Source: Lentisphaera profundi (GTDB lineage Bacteria; Verrucomicrobiota; Lentisphaeria; Lentisphaerales; Lentisphaeraceae). Taken from it: a stretch of DNA of 64,000 nt. Under the pieces are notes generated by a model. That model saw nothing but the letters and a program-made list of their open reading frames with translations, had not been told where the DNA came from and made no database searches. Position numbers and translations under genes: made by a program. Positions 1-8,676 of the stretch are shown here, in pieces (the stretch's first letter is position 1; each line of letters opens with the position of its first letter). The DNA lies in contig NZ_CP117811.1 in the NCBI RefSeq assembly GCF_028728065.1, forward strand, positions 1,922,001 through 1,986,000. The letters are read 5' to 3'.

Positions 1-134
1 AAGCAAAAGACTTAAAAACTCTCTGTCATGACATCAATGCCGATTACTTAAACATCAATTTAAATGAAGACTTCATGCACAAAATCATTAGTTTTTTCCG
101 TGCGCGAAGCGATAGGTCTGCAGATGCGAAATAA
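1..134 (+). CDS. DUF58 domain protein, C-terminal fragment (cut by window edge)
   Basis: An open frame enters from the left edge (codons in phase from base 3) and stops with TAA at 132-134. It ends in residues such as INADYLNINLNEDF followed by a basic FFRARSDR tail, which resembles the C-terminus of DUF58 proteins that precede BatA-type genes. The stop overlaps the next start (gcagATGcgaaaTAA), so the two genes look translationally coupled. The DUF58 assignment rests on this short tail plus operon context. Confidence 0.6.
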   Translation, partial: AKDLKTLCHDINADYLNINLNEDFMHKIISFFRARSDRSADAK

Positions 135-948
135 ATCTCTGCTCCTTCTCATCTCTTTATTTTTTGTCCTACTTTCTTGTGACAAAACGAAAGCACCGGT
201 CCAAAAACTTAAAGCTGGTGACTTAGAGGTTCAATGGCAGCCTAATGCTGCGCAAATTACTAGCACTGACTTACTTGAATATAATTTCACTGCCATCCAT
301 CCATTGGCCACTCAAATCGAACTACAAATCCTCGAAAATGATGACTTTGAACTCTTTGATCAAAGTGAATTAATCATGGCTCCGGCATCTCCTTCCACAC
401 TGCGAACTCAGTTTACGATGCTTTTTGAACCCCCCGCTCCGGGCCAATATAGCTCCCCCAAAATCAGTATTATCCTCAAAGCGGATGGAGCTATTTTAAG
501 TCAAGTTAAATCCTCGGAATCAAAAATAGTGATTGCCAGTATTAATGCTCCTGAAGACTTTGTGGCTGATCACCAAGGTTCGCTTAAACAGCGCCCCCCG
601 CTATATATTCTCTTGATTTTGATTGTTTTGCTATTGCCTTTCCTTCCCCGAAAAAAGAAAACGATCGCCACCATCAAACTCAAAATCAGCGCTAAAGATA
701 TTGAGGCTTGTGAAGAAAGTTTTGCTGGCTTTGAAGAGCTCTTACAAAAAACGATGATGTACAACTTCTTAATTCACAAAGATGATTTAGCCACCATGTT
801 ATCATCTCTAGCGAGTGATAATCCATCACAGATGAAATTAAAAAACTTTATCGATAGCTACCTCAGCAGACGTTTTTCTCCTGAGACGGTTATACCTGGC
901 CAGCTTATTGCCGAGTTCAAAAAGGTTTTTGAGGAGATCTCATCATGA
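124..948 (+). CDS. Bat-operon lipoprotein with one internal membrane segment
   Basis: The start at 124 is preferred over the in-frame ATG at 64. From 124 the protein opens with a lipoprotein signal (MRNKSLLLL... ending in the lipobox-like VLLSC), and the longer start would run far into the upstream DUF58 gene. The 274-residue protein has a beta-rich extracytoplasmic part, one membrane segment (around residues 180-195, LYILLILIVLLLPFLP) and a cytoplasmic helical tail. The position between DUF58 and BatA is that of the DUF4381-like small membrane protein of Bat operons, but I do not recognise the family with certainty. Its stop overlaps the batA start (ATGA at 945-948). Confidence 0.75.
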   Translation: MRNKSLLLLISLFFVLLSCDKTKAPVQKLKAGDLEVQWQPNAAQITSTDLLEYNFTAIHPLATQIELQILENDDFELFDQSELIMAPASPSTLRTQFTMLFEPPAPGQYSSPKISIILKADGAILSQVKSSESKIVIASINAPEDFVADHQGSLKQRPPLYILLILIVLLLPFLPRKKKTIATIKLKISAKDIEACEESFAGFEELLQKTMMYNFLIHKDDLATMLSSLASDNPSQMKLKNFIDSYLSRRFSPETVIPGQLIAEFKKVFEEISS

Positions 949-1970
949 CTTTTGAAACTCCCTACGCTTTTTTTCTTTTGGTGCTCATTCCCATATTAGC
1001 ACTCTACCAATGGCGCAGTCGACGTCGCCATGCGATTACCTTTTCATCTATCGAGAATATGAGCCATGCCAAAAAGTCTTGGCGTATCCACCTACTCTTT
1101 TTACTTCCCCTCACTCTTCATCTCGCGTTAATCAGTATTATATTCACGCTAGCCGACCCCTTGACTGAAGTCACTAAGCAACGCCAAGATCGTCAAGGCA
1201 TTGCGATCCAGGTGCTCATTGATGTCTCCAGTAGTATGGACATTAATATGAAATATGGTGAGGAACGGCTCACACGTATGGATGTCGCCAAAGTCGTGGT
1301 GGAGAAATTTATTGCGGGTGATGACAAAGAACTCAAAGGTCGTCCCGATGACCTCATTGGCCTCATTACTTTTGCGCGTTACGCAGATACCATTGCTCCC
1401 TTGTCCTTGGCTCATGACGCCTTGGTGAGTATTGTCCAAGACGTGACCATCAATAACCGTCCCAATGAAGATGGTACGGCTTATGGTGATGCAACCGCAC
1501 TTGCGGCGGCGCAACTGGACTTACTCGAGGGTGATCAAAAGATAAAAAGTAAAATTATCATTTTATTGACTGATGGCGAGAATAATTGTGGTAATCATCT
1601 GCCTCTACAAGCGGCTAGCTTAGCTAAAGAATGGGGGATCAAAATTTATACCATTAGTATTCAGAATAAGCCTGTACCCGAACGTAAAAAGACCGATAAA
1701 GGAACCTTCTTCATCCCCCCTAGTCCAAGTGCTGGTGATCAAGTTTTAGAAAAAATGGCGAAAGCCACTGGTGGTGTTTTCCGCTTGGCCCACGATTATG
1801 ATAGCTTAACTGAAGTCTACAAAGAAATTAATAAGTTAGAGAAATCCAAGCTCAAAGCTGTTTCATACACTGATAAGTCACCTGCATTCAAATTCTTCGC
1901 CTTGCTTTGCATCTTTTTTCTCTTTATTCATAGCCTACTAAAATCCACTATTTTGCGGGTGTCGCCATGA
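945..1970 (+). CDS. batA: BatA-like VWA-domain membrane protein
   Basis: A 341-residue inner-membrane protein with the BatA plan: two N-terminal membrane helices (about residues 7-22 and 50-68), a von Willebrand factor A domain and a C-terminal anchor (about 315-332). The metal-ion-dependent adhesion site is intact: DVSSSMD near residue 90, a Thr in the DGTAYGDA segment and an Asp in LLTDGEN. Start and stop both overlap neighbours by an ATGA-type junction, so this is one operon. Bat proteins are tied to aerotolerance and envelope stress in Bacteroides and Leptospira; the exact role here is inferred. Confidence 0.92.
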   Translation: MTFETPYAFFLLVLIPILALYQWRSRRRHAITFSSIENMSHAKKSWRIHLLFLLPLTLHLALISIIFTLADPLTEVTKQRQDRQGIAIQVLIDVSSSMDINMKYGEERLTRMDVAKVVVEKFIAGDDKELKGRPDDLIGLITFARYADTIAPLSLAHDALVSIVQDVTINNRPNEDGTAYGDATALAAAQLDLLEGDQKIKSKIIILLTDGENNCGNHLPLQAASLAKEWGIKIYTISIQNKPVPERKKTDKGTFFIPPSPSAGDQVLEKMAKATGGVFRLAHDYDSLTEVYKEINKLEKSKLKAVSYTDKSPAFKFFALLCIFFLFIHSLLKSTILRVSP

Positions 1971-4117
1971 ACTCACTTTTTGCCCTACAATTCATCGCGC
2001 CTAAAATGGCCATCCTTTTCCCTGTTTTAGCCTTGCTGATCTACCTTATGATTCATCAGCGCAAAAATAACAAAAAGGATTTATTAGCTTTTTCTCAACT
2101 GAAAGTGAGTAGCAATAAAGCTCAGAGCAAAGCGTTTTTACTGTGTTTCACCGTGACTTGCCTCATTATTGCCCTGATGCGACCCTCTTGGGGAACAGAA
2201 TCTAAACTCTTGCGCAAAGATGGACGTTCAGTCGTATTCGTCCTCGATATCTCCAATAGTATGCGCGCGGAAGACGTTTATCCTAACCGTTTAGACAAAG
2301 CCAAAAACCTGATTGCCGAATGTATTACTTCTTTAGATGAGCACCGAGTTGGTCTCGTTGTTTTTGCGGGATCCGCAAGTATCAAATGTCCGCTGACACT
2401 TGATTATGACTTCTTCCTGAAAATGCTCGATAGCGTCAATTATGATAGTGTCGCCCATGGCGGGACTCGCATTGAAGATGCCTTAATGAAGACCTGTGAT
2501 AAGCTCTTTAGTGGTGACTCACAACAGTATAAGGACATCATTCTCATTTCAGATGGGGGTGACCAAGGCGAGCTCCTAGATAAAGCTATCGAAGCCGTTA
2601 ATGAAAAACAAGCCCGATTGATGCTCATCGGCATGGGCGATGAGAAAAATGGTGCGCCCATTCCCGCTCTTGAAGGCGAAGGCTACATGCTTCATCAGGG
2701 ACGTGAAGTTTTAACGAAACTCGAGAGTAGCACCATGCTCTACATTAGCGAACAATGCAAAGACGCGGTATACCTCCCTCTAGGCACCAAGCAAATGAAC
2801 CTAGCTCGTATTTATCGCCAAATCAGTGAACAACAACTAACGCAAGAACTATCTAAAAATGCCATCGAAGTTCCCGTTGAGCGCTTTAAAGTCTTCCTTT
2901 ACTTAGCTTTTATCTCTTTCATGCTCTTGCTCTTCACTCCCCATTTTAAAATCGGCAAGACCAGTATGATTGCTCTCGTCTTTTTCTGTAGTTTTACTTC
3001 TCTACAAGCCCAAAAACTTACGGCAGAGGATTTAAAGGGCATGGATGAAGATATGAAAGAACTCATCATGGCCCAAGAGCAAGAAGAATTGGTAGAGACA
3101 CCTGAAATCCTTGACCTTTTAGCCAAGCTTGAAGCGCAGCCTGATTCAATAGACCTCAATCGCGACCTTGCCAAAGAATACATAAAGGAAGAAGCTTACC
3201 TGCAATCGTTTAGCTATTACCGCAAAGCCATTACACTCGTAAACAAGCCCTATGCTGTCTGCCTGCTTACTTTTAATTTAGCGAATGCTCATATTAAAGA
3301 GGCTCAAGCAGAAGCCGATTTTTATACCGCCAAGAGCTACCTCAAGGATGCGATTAGGCTCTACCGAAAAATCATTTTAAGTGAACCTAGCCTAAAGAAA
3401 GCCGCTTATAATCTAGAAATCACTAAAGTGTATCTACTCACCAGAGAAAAGCAGCAAGAAGAAGCCGAAGAACGACAAGCCGCACTGGAAGCCGAAGTCA
3501 ATGCTATTAAAGAACTTCTTGTCAAAGCTATTGCAGATGAAACGCTCTTAAAGTTGGCTACTGAAGAACGACTCGAGAAAGAAGCTGACTTAAGTCAGCA
3601 AGATAAAGATCAGCAGCTCATTCAAGAACAGATCGCTGCCATAGATGAAAAGTTTAGCCAAGTTGAAAAAGACTTTTTTAGCGGAGAAGAGCAAGGAACT
3701 TTCCCCTTTGCTGAATCACAGCATCTCACTCAAGGAGCGCATCAGAAAGGTTTAGATCTGATTGAACAACTCAAGCTTAATGATCTAAAGAGTCCCGCTA
3801 CAAGTCAAAGTGTCATTGTTGACCTCAGTAAAGCCCTCGAGCTCTTAAATCAAGATCAAAATCAACAACAGCAGGATTCTGATGGTGAATCAGAAGAAGG
3901 CGAAGAAGGTGACGAGTACGAAGAGAGTGACGAAGAAGGTGAAGAAGGCGATGATGAAGCCATGCCCGACAGCTCTAAAGTAGACCTCGGACGCCAGGAA
4001 CTTCCCCCTCCGGCAAAGAATCCTCAAGATATTATTAAAATGGAACAAGAACTTCAAAAAATTCGCGAGGCCAATAAAAAACCGGCCAAACGCTCCAAAG
4101 TTGACAAGGACTGGTAA
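1967..4117 (+). CDS. batB: BatB-BatC fusion: VWA domain plus TPR region and acidic tail
   Basis: A 716-residue protein. Residues 1-330 form a BatB unit: two membrane helices, a VWA domain with the MIDAS residues (DISNS near residue 91, GGTRIEDA, ISDGGD) and a third helix near 307-325. The rest is a BatC-like periplasmic part with tetratricopeptide-like repeats (about 395-480), a Gln/Glu-rich helical stretch and a very acidic low-complexity run (about 636-666), then a basic C-terminus. Separate batB and batC genes are common elsewhere, so this is a fusion. The stop shares one base with the batD start. Confidence 0.9.
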   Translation: MNSLFALQFIAPKMAILFPVLALLIYLMIHQRKNNKKDLLAFSQLKVSSNKAQSKAFLLCFTVTCLIIALMRPSWGTESKLLRKDGRSVVFVLDISNSMRAEDVYPNRLDKAKNLIAECITSLDEHRVGLVVFAGSASIKCPLTLDYDFFLKMLDSVNYDSVAHGGTRIEDALMKTCDKLFSGDSQQYKDIILISDGGDQGELLDKAIEAVNEKQARLMLIGMGDEKNGAPIPALEGEGYMLHQGREVLTKLESSTMLYISEQCKDAVYLPLGTKQMNLARIYRQISEQQLTQELSKNAIEVPVERFKVFLYLAFISFMLLLFTPHFKIGKTSMIALVFFCSFTSLQAQKLTAEDLKGMDEDMKELIMAQEQEELVETPEILDLLAKLEAQPDSIDLNRDLAKEYIKEEAYLQSFSYYRKAITLVNKPYAVCLLTFNLANAHIKEAQAEADFYTAKSYLKDAIRLYRKIILSEPSLKKAAYNLEITKVYLLTREKQQEEAEERQAALEAEVNAIKELLVKAIADETLLKLATEERLEKEADLSQQDKDQQLIQEQIAAIDEKFSQVEKDFFSGEEQGTFPFAESQHLTQGAHQKGLDLIEQLKLNDLKSPATSQSVIVDLSKALELLNQDQNQQQQDSDGESEEGEEGDEYEESDEEGEEGDDEAMPDSSKVDLGRQELPPPAKNPQDIIKMEQELQKIREANKKPAKRSKVDKDW

Positions 4118-5967
4118 TGAAAAATTTATTCATCGTTATTTTTCTTTTTTTCTCTAGCTTGATTCAAGCTCAAGAAACCCAAGAAAAACAAGCAACGCAG
4201 ACTGTACAGGCTGAACAAGAAATAGTGGACCCCATAAAAGTACACGCAGCGAGCTCGACCACCACGTATTTTATCGGCGAAAAATTTCACCTTGACCTCA
4301 TGCTCATTGGCAGTAATACCGTAAGTCCTTTCCAGGCCAGTGAGTTCCCCGGTTTTCAATTCACTATCATCAGTCAGGACCCGATTCTTAATAATAAGGA
4401 AAAGGCTTATCATATTCGCTTGGCTTTAGTTCCACTCAAAGCTGGTGAATTAAGTATTCCTTCTCAAACACTTGTTGTGGCGGATAAATTTTACGAGACG
4501 GAAGCCATCAGCATCCAAGTTAAAAGCCCTGAGCTTAGCAAAGACATCAAACTCGATGTTCAACTTTCCAAGACTGATCTTTACGTCGGCGAGCCCGTGC
4601 TTGCTACCGTTACTTGGTATACTTCTCTACCCCTCTATGCTTTCAAAGCCGTGGATATTGAAATCCCCATTCTTCAAAATGCCTCTTTCCGAGTCTTAAA
4701 TAGTAAAAACGAACCTGACCCCAATAATAAAAGCGCTATTGGCCTCCCCGTTTCTCAAAATCGCATTATTGCTTTGCGTGGCTCTACAAAAATTGATGAA
4801 AAAGAATATGAATACCTGCGTTTTCAGCGCGTTATCATCCCTCTTTCTGCAGGGCAATTTAATCTCGGTAAAGCACGTCTTTTGAGTGTTTATCCCGACG
4901 TGGTGAAAAACCCCCAGCAACAAAAGCGTTGGCGTCCCACCTACCCTAGTTTTTTCAACAACAATTTCTTTGATGCCGATGTCAATGGCAATTTCAAAAA
5001 ACTAATGTGCCTCTCGTCTGATCTTCAGGTAAAAGTCAAAGCCCTTCCTACTGAAGGTCGCCCTGCAGATTTCTATGGCCTCGTTGGCAAAGTCGATTTA
5101 TCTGTCAAAGCTGACAATGTTGTACTTGAATCTGGCTCTCCCATTAAGCTAGACATCAAACTCTCCAATCATGCTTTTCCAGAAATCCTCGAACTTCCTA
5201 GGCTCGATAATCAATTGCCCTTCACCCAAAGCTTCAAATTACTCCCCAATAAAAGACTTGGGGAAATTAAAGAAGATACTAAAATTTTTGAACGAACGAT
5301 TCGCCCTATTGATACTGATGTGAAACTCATCCCCGCTATCCGCATTCCTTATTTTGATATCGAAAGCAAAAGCTATGGCGTAGCAAAAAGTGACGCCATT
5401 GCGATTAATGTAACTGCCGCTCGTGAGCTCACTGCCTTTGACGCCATTATCCAAGGACCCAATAAACTCAAAAATAACTTAGAGGAAAATCCCGACGGTA
5501 TTCGCCACAACAATATCTCTGTAGATATACTTAAACCCGATAGCCTCGTTTCTGATTGGATATGGGCTTTCCTCATTCCTCCCGCGCTATTTTTAATTTA
5601 CTTTCAAGTCACTGCTTATGATCGGCTCTTTAAAAGTAATCCACAACAGGCTTTAGCTATTCGCGCTTATCGCAAATTCAAATCTCAGCCCAAAGCTAAA
5701 AATACTGATGAACTCGATAGCCAAATACAAACTTACTTTGCCCATCGACTCAATATGACTGCAGGAGCGATTCTTAGTCAAGACTTACAATTGCCACTCA
5801 AGGCGGCAATTAAGCCCAATGATTTCGATGAATTAAGTGATATTCTCGATAGCCTAAAACTTCCGCGTTTTAAAGAAAATTATAAGGACAATTTACAGCT
5901 CGATGACTTAATACGACGAAGTCAAAAAATTATCCGACTCATAGAAAGGAGACTTCCAAATGCATAA
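4117..5967 (+). CDS. batD: BatD-like protein with Oxygen tolerance domain
   Basis: A 616-residue protein starting at TAATG, so coupled to batB. It has a cleavable signal peptide (MKNLFIVIFLFFSSLIQAQ), a Gln/Thr-rich linker, repeated beta-sandwich segments typical of BatD (immunoglobulin-like pieces such as KTDLYVGEPVLATVTW and NVVLESGSPIKLDIKL), one membrane helix near residues 483-500 and a cytoplasmic helical tail. The length matches the family. It probably forms the periplasmic scaffold for the BatA/BatB VWA proteins; this is inferred from the family. Confidence 0.88.
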   Translation: MKNLFIVIFLFFSSLIQAQETQEKQATQTVQAEQEIVDPIKVHAASSTTTYFIGEKFHLDLMLIGSNTVSPFQASEFPGFQFTIISQDPILNNKEKAYHIRLALVPLKAGELSIPSQTLVVADKFYETEAISIQVKSPELSKDIKLDVQLSKTDLYVGEPVLATVTWYTSLPLYAFKAVDIEIPILQNASFRVLNSKNEPDPNNKSAIGLPVSQNRIIALRGSTKIDEKEYEYLRFQRVIIPLSAGQFNLGKARLLSVYPDVVKNPQQQKRWRPTYPSFFNNNFFDADVNGNFKKLMCLSSDLQVKVKALPTEGRPADFYGLVGKVDLSVKADNVVLESGSPIKLDIKLSNHAFPEILELPRLDNQLPFTQSFKLLPNKRLGEIKEDTKIFERTIRPIDTDVKLIPAIRIPYFDIESKSYGVAKSDAIAINVTAARELTAFDAIIQGPNKLKNNLEENPDGIRHNNISVDILKPDSLVSDWIWAFLIPPALFLIYFQVTAYDRLFKSNPQQALAIRAYRKFKSQPKAKNTDELDSQIQTYFAHRLNMTAGAILSQDLQLPLKAAIKPNDFDELSDILDSLKLPRFKENYKDNLQLDDLIRRSQKIIRLIERRLPNA

Positions 5968-6751
5968 ACTTTTCAGCGTCCTCGTACTTTTCTGTAGTGC
6001 TCTCTTTGCTGTGGATCAAAAAAATCCACAAATACTAGAGCAGGCAAACAGCAACTTTGAACAAGCCAAGCTAGCCGCTTTACAAAATCCTGAACAGGCT
6101 GAAGGCCTCTACATAAAAGCAATCAATGGCTACCGTTTCCTCATTGAAGAACAAGGGCTCAGAAATAGCCAGTTATACAACAATTTAGCTAATGCTTATT
6201 TCATGCATGGTGAAGCGGGCCTCGCCATCCTAAATTACCATAGAGCTTTGCGCTTAAACCCCACTGATTCCGATATCAATCACAACCTCAAATATGTCCA
6301 AAAACAGACCAATGACGTCGTGCCCCAAAACAACTTTCAGGAAATCATCAACTTCGTTTGTTTTTGGCATGCGTGGAACCCAAAATTACGTCTGGGAATC
6401 TTCTTTATTTTCAACTTGAGCTTTTTCTTTCTTTGCGCTTGTTCCCTCAATAGTAAACAAGTTAGAATCAAAAAAGCGCGTTTATATACTGGGATTGCGA
6501 GCCTGATTTTTGCCATATCTATCCTCACTAGTGTCACTGCACTCGATCAAAATATCGATGGGGTGATTATCGCCAAAGAAACCAGTCCTAAACAGGGAAA
6601 TGGCTACATTTATAATAATGCTTTCACCAATCCGCTTCATGCAGGCACTGAATTTGCTCTCTTAGAAGAGCGTGGTCACTGGCTTCATATTGAGTTGCTC
6701 AATGGCTCTACCTGCTGGATCAAAGCTTCCGATATCGCCTTACTCAATTAA
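5960..6751 (+). CDS. batE: BatE-like TPR and SH3 membrane protein
   Basis: A 263-residue protein overlapping the end of batD by 8 bases, with a good ribosome site (GGAGA before ATG). It has a signal peptide, a TPR pair (LYNNLANAYFMHGEAG and following), two membrane helices (about residues 142-162 and 175-195) and a C-terminal bacterial SH3-like domain (HAGTEFALLEERGHWLHIEL and CWIKASDIALL). TPR plus SH3 is the BatE architecture and it closes the operon. The downstream 190 bases are AT-rich and hold no clear terminator. Confidence 0.87.
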   Translation: MHKLFSVLVLFCSALFAVDQKNPQILEQANSNFEQAKLAALQNPEQAEGLYIKAINGYRFLIEEQGLRNSQLYNNLANAYFMHGEAGLAILNYHRALRLNPTDSDINHNLKYVQKQTNDVVPQNNFQEIINFVCFWHAWNPKLRLGIFFIFNLSFFFLCACSLNSKQVRIKKARLYTGIASLIFAISILTSVTALDQNIDGVIIAKETSPKQGNGYIYNNAFTNPLHAGTEFALLEERGHWLHIELLNGSTCWIKASDIALLN

Positions 6752-6943
6752 GCCCTACTCATCTATGAGTCACTCCCTCAGAGCTCATTGCACAGAGGGC
6801 TAATCTTCACTTAGACAATTGTAAGTCGTATGAACTTCATTCAAAATACGACGAATTTTTAATCTTTTAGATTTTTGATGTCAAATTTAATTTTTCTCGG
6901 TAATTAAAAGTATAATTAATAATCATACTAAGGTTACTCACCC

Positions 6944-7060
6944 ATGAATAAATTTATCTACTCCTTAATTCTAGGCGGCTTCATTCTTAACTCCGCAACT
7001 TTACTTGAAGCCAAAGAAAGCAAAAAGAAAGTTCATAAAAGTCATAACGATCTGATTTGA
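6944..7060 (+). pseudogene. Truncated small secreted-protein gene (38 codons)
   Basis: ATG at 6944, preceded by AAGG about ten bases upstream, opens a frame with a clear signal peptide (MNKFIYSLILGGFILNSATL) and a short Lys/His-rich mature part (KESKKKVHKSHN). It then stops at 7058-7060, inside sequence that on the other strand encodes the broken end of a DUF1254 protein. I read it as the 5' end of a gene whose 3' part was lost at a junction near 7035-7050. It could still be expressed as a tiny peptide. Confidence 0.4.
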
Positions 7061-7351
7061 TGTTTTTTGGCCGATGACGCGGGGGCCTTCCATCATGCCT
7101 TGGATGGAGGCGGCGGGAATGCCTTTTAAGAAGGCGTCAACGCCACGCATAGTGTCGAGGTAGTCGTAAGCTTTTTGAGCTGTCTCGGGCAAAGGCGCGC
7201 CATCGATGAATTTCAGCGTACCAATCGAGGTTTCGACCACGTCGGGTGTTTGGATTCTTTTAATATCAACCGAGCCAATTTCTTCGGAAGCACATATTTG
7301 GCTACTGAGTAAAGCTGCTAAAGAAAGTACTAGACTGGATTTGGATAACAT
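7001..7351 (-). pseudogene. DUF1254-family protein, N-terminal remnant
   Basis: A 116-codon frame with a signal peptide (LVLSLAALLSSQICA) and a segment typical of DUF1254 proteins: TSIGTLKFIDGAPLPETAQK, then a YDYLDTMRGVDAFL core and GIPAASIQGM. Full DUF1254/DUF1214 proteins are roughly four times longer. The family match stops around residue 100 (7045-7055). The last residues (TFMNFLFAFFGFK) are an antisense reading of the convergent fragment at 6944-7060, so the gene lost its 3' three quarters in a deletion. The family call is from pattern recognition, not a search. Confidence 0.6.
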
Positions 7352-7539
7352 ATGATTTCTCCCTAATAAATTAACATCTGAATTCCCAAATGAAAATATA
7401 CATATGAATGCTCATAGTATACAATCTTCACAAGGTCGATTAATCAAATCTTAACTTTAAAAAGGTTATGTTTGCTCGCTCGTATTAAACAAGATGAAAT
7501 ATCAAACTATTAGATGAGTCATCATCTCATATAGAGAGC

Positions 7540-7700
7540 CCGTCCCTAATGACAGGGTTCTTAAGCACATGCCGAAGGTATGTAGTATGGTAGCCACCGG
7601 ATTTATCCGGTGAGTATTGTTAAAAAATGATATTCATGCCGAAGGTATGAAGGAAACGCTCTGCAGCGTACCTTCGGCACGCACGATGCTCTTATTCAAA
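7540..7700. repeat. Intergenic hairpin cluster with nested inverted repeats
   Basis: The 430-base gap between the DUF1254 remnant and the DUF4861 gene has no credible ORF. CATGCCGAAGGTATG occurs twice (7568-7582 and 7635-7649). The second copy pairs perfectly over 11 bases with taccttcggca at 7669-7679. The loop of that hairpin holds a second one (acgct 7656-7660 with agcgt 7665-7669). A third hairpin is caccgg/ccggtg (7595-7612, 6-base loop). A related motif, ccacggatttaggtccacgg, follows near 7703. This looks like a dispersed palindromic intergenic repeat family rather than a single terminator. Confidence 0.6.
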
Positions 7701-7812
7701 CACCACGGATTTAGGTCCACGGCTACATTCCTAAGCTCTTCGAGCTCAAATATCTCTTAAGTTCCCATGCATTAGGATAGCCTCCGGCGGGTAAAATAAG
7801 CTCGTAAGAATT

Positions 7813-8664
7813 TTATTTTATAGTGTCTATCCATTCACTAAAATCTTTGAACTGGCCACTGGCTTGCCACGCGGCTCCTGCATAATAAGTGAAGCCTTCA
7901 CCCTTTTTTATTTTCGCTGTTAGTAGGTAATGATCATGGGCTTCTAAATGTTTGACTTCTTGATCTTTTACCTGAATCGCTGAATAAATCACTTGTTTTT
8001 TATCCACGACTTCGCTATAGGCATAAGCATTCGCTAGTTTTGCGGATTCCGCAGCTTTTTTATGCGATTTCCGCAAACCTGCCGCCACCGTAATTTCGTC
8101 TGCACCAGTGATCTCGAAGGAGCACTCAATTTTATTAAAATTCGAACCACGCTCAAGTGTAATTCTTTTCGTTTCTTTTATGAGGCTTTTCCCAACTTTG
8201 AGTTCAGGGAAATCGAGCTCAAAAACAATGCGATTGGGGCCCTGCTCTAAGATCCTACTCTTTTCCCAATACTGAGTACAGTAGAGTTTGCCATCAGCTA
8301 AAAAGCCGAGTCCCCCTGCCCCTAAAGTTTTCCCCACTTTATAAAAATCAGCACCTTCTCCTCGGTCAGTATGATAATTTTCCCCTGCATCATTTCGTGC
8401 ATACCAAAGATCTATAATAGGAGTCTCAACTTTCTTGGACCAGATATCAATCCCACTCAAGACGGTGCCCGTTTTACCACATTCGGGCCCATACATGCGA
8501 AAGGCGACACGGTCATTTTCCCACGTAAAATCATCCTGACGTTCAGGAGCATGACGACCGTAGCAGAGTACATCATAATTTACATTTTTAGGTGTTTCAC
8601 AGACTAAAGAACTCTGGCAACTCGCTAATAGTCCTAGCCCAATGAGGCATACTAAATTTTTCAT
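7813..8664 (-). CDS. DUF4861 family lipoprotein
   Basis: A 283-residue protein with a lipoprotein signal (MKNLVCLIGLGLLASC). Its body carries the DUF4861 hallmarks: YGRHAPERQDDFTWENDRVA followed by FRMYGPE, then GIDIWSKKVETPIIDLWY. DUF4861 proteins sit in polysaccharide-degradation loci for pectin-like or alginate-like substrates; I know of no settled reaction to quote. It is the last gene of the uronate operon, 12 bases after the sulfatase, with AAGGA before the ATG. A carbohydrate-active enzyme acting outside the inner membrane is an inference. Confidence 0.8.
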   Translation of the reverse strand: MKNLVCLIGLGLLASCQSSLVCETPKNVNYDVLCYGRHAPERQDDFTWENDRVAFRMYGPECGKTGTVLSGIDIWSKKVETPIIDLWYARNDAGENYHTDRGEGADFYKVGKTLGAGGLGFLADGKLYCTQYWEKSRILEQGPNRIVFELDFPELKVGKSLIKETKRITLERGSNFNKIECSFEITGADEITVAAGLRKSHKKAAESAKLANAYAYSEVVDKKQVIYSAIQVKDQEVKHLEAHDHYLLTAKIKKGEGFTYYAGAAWQASGQFKDFSEWIDTIK

Positions 8665-8676
8665 ATCATTTTCCTT

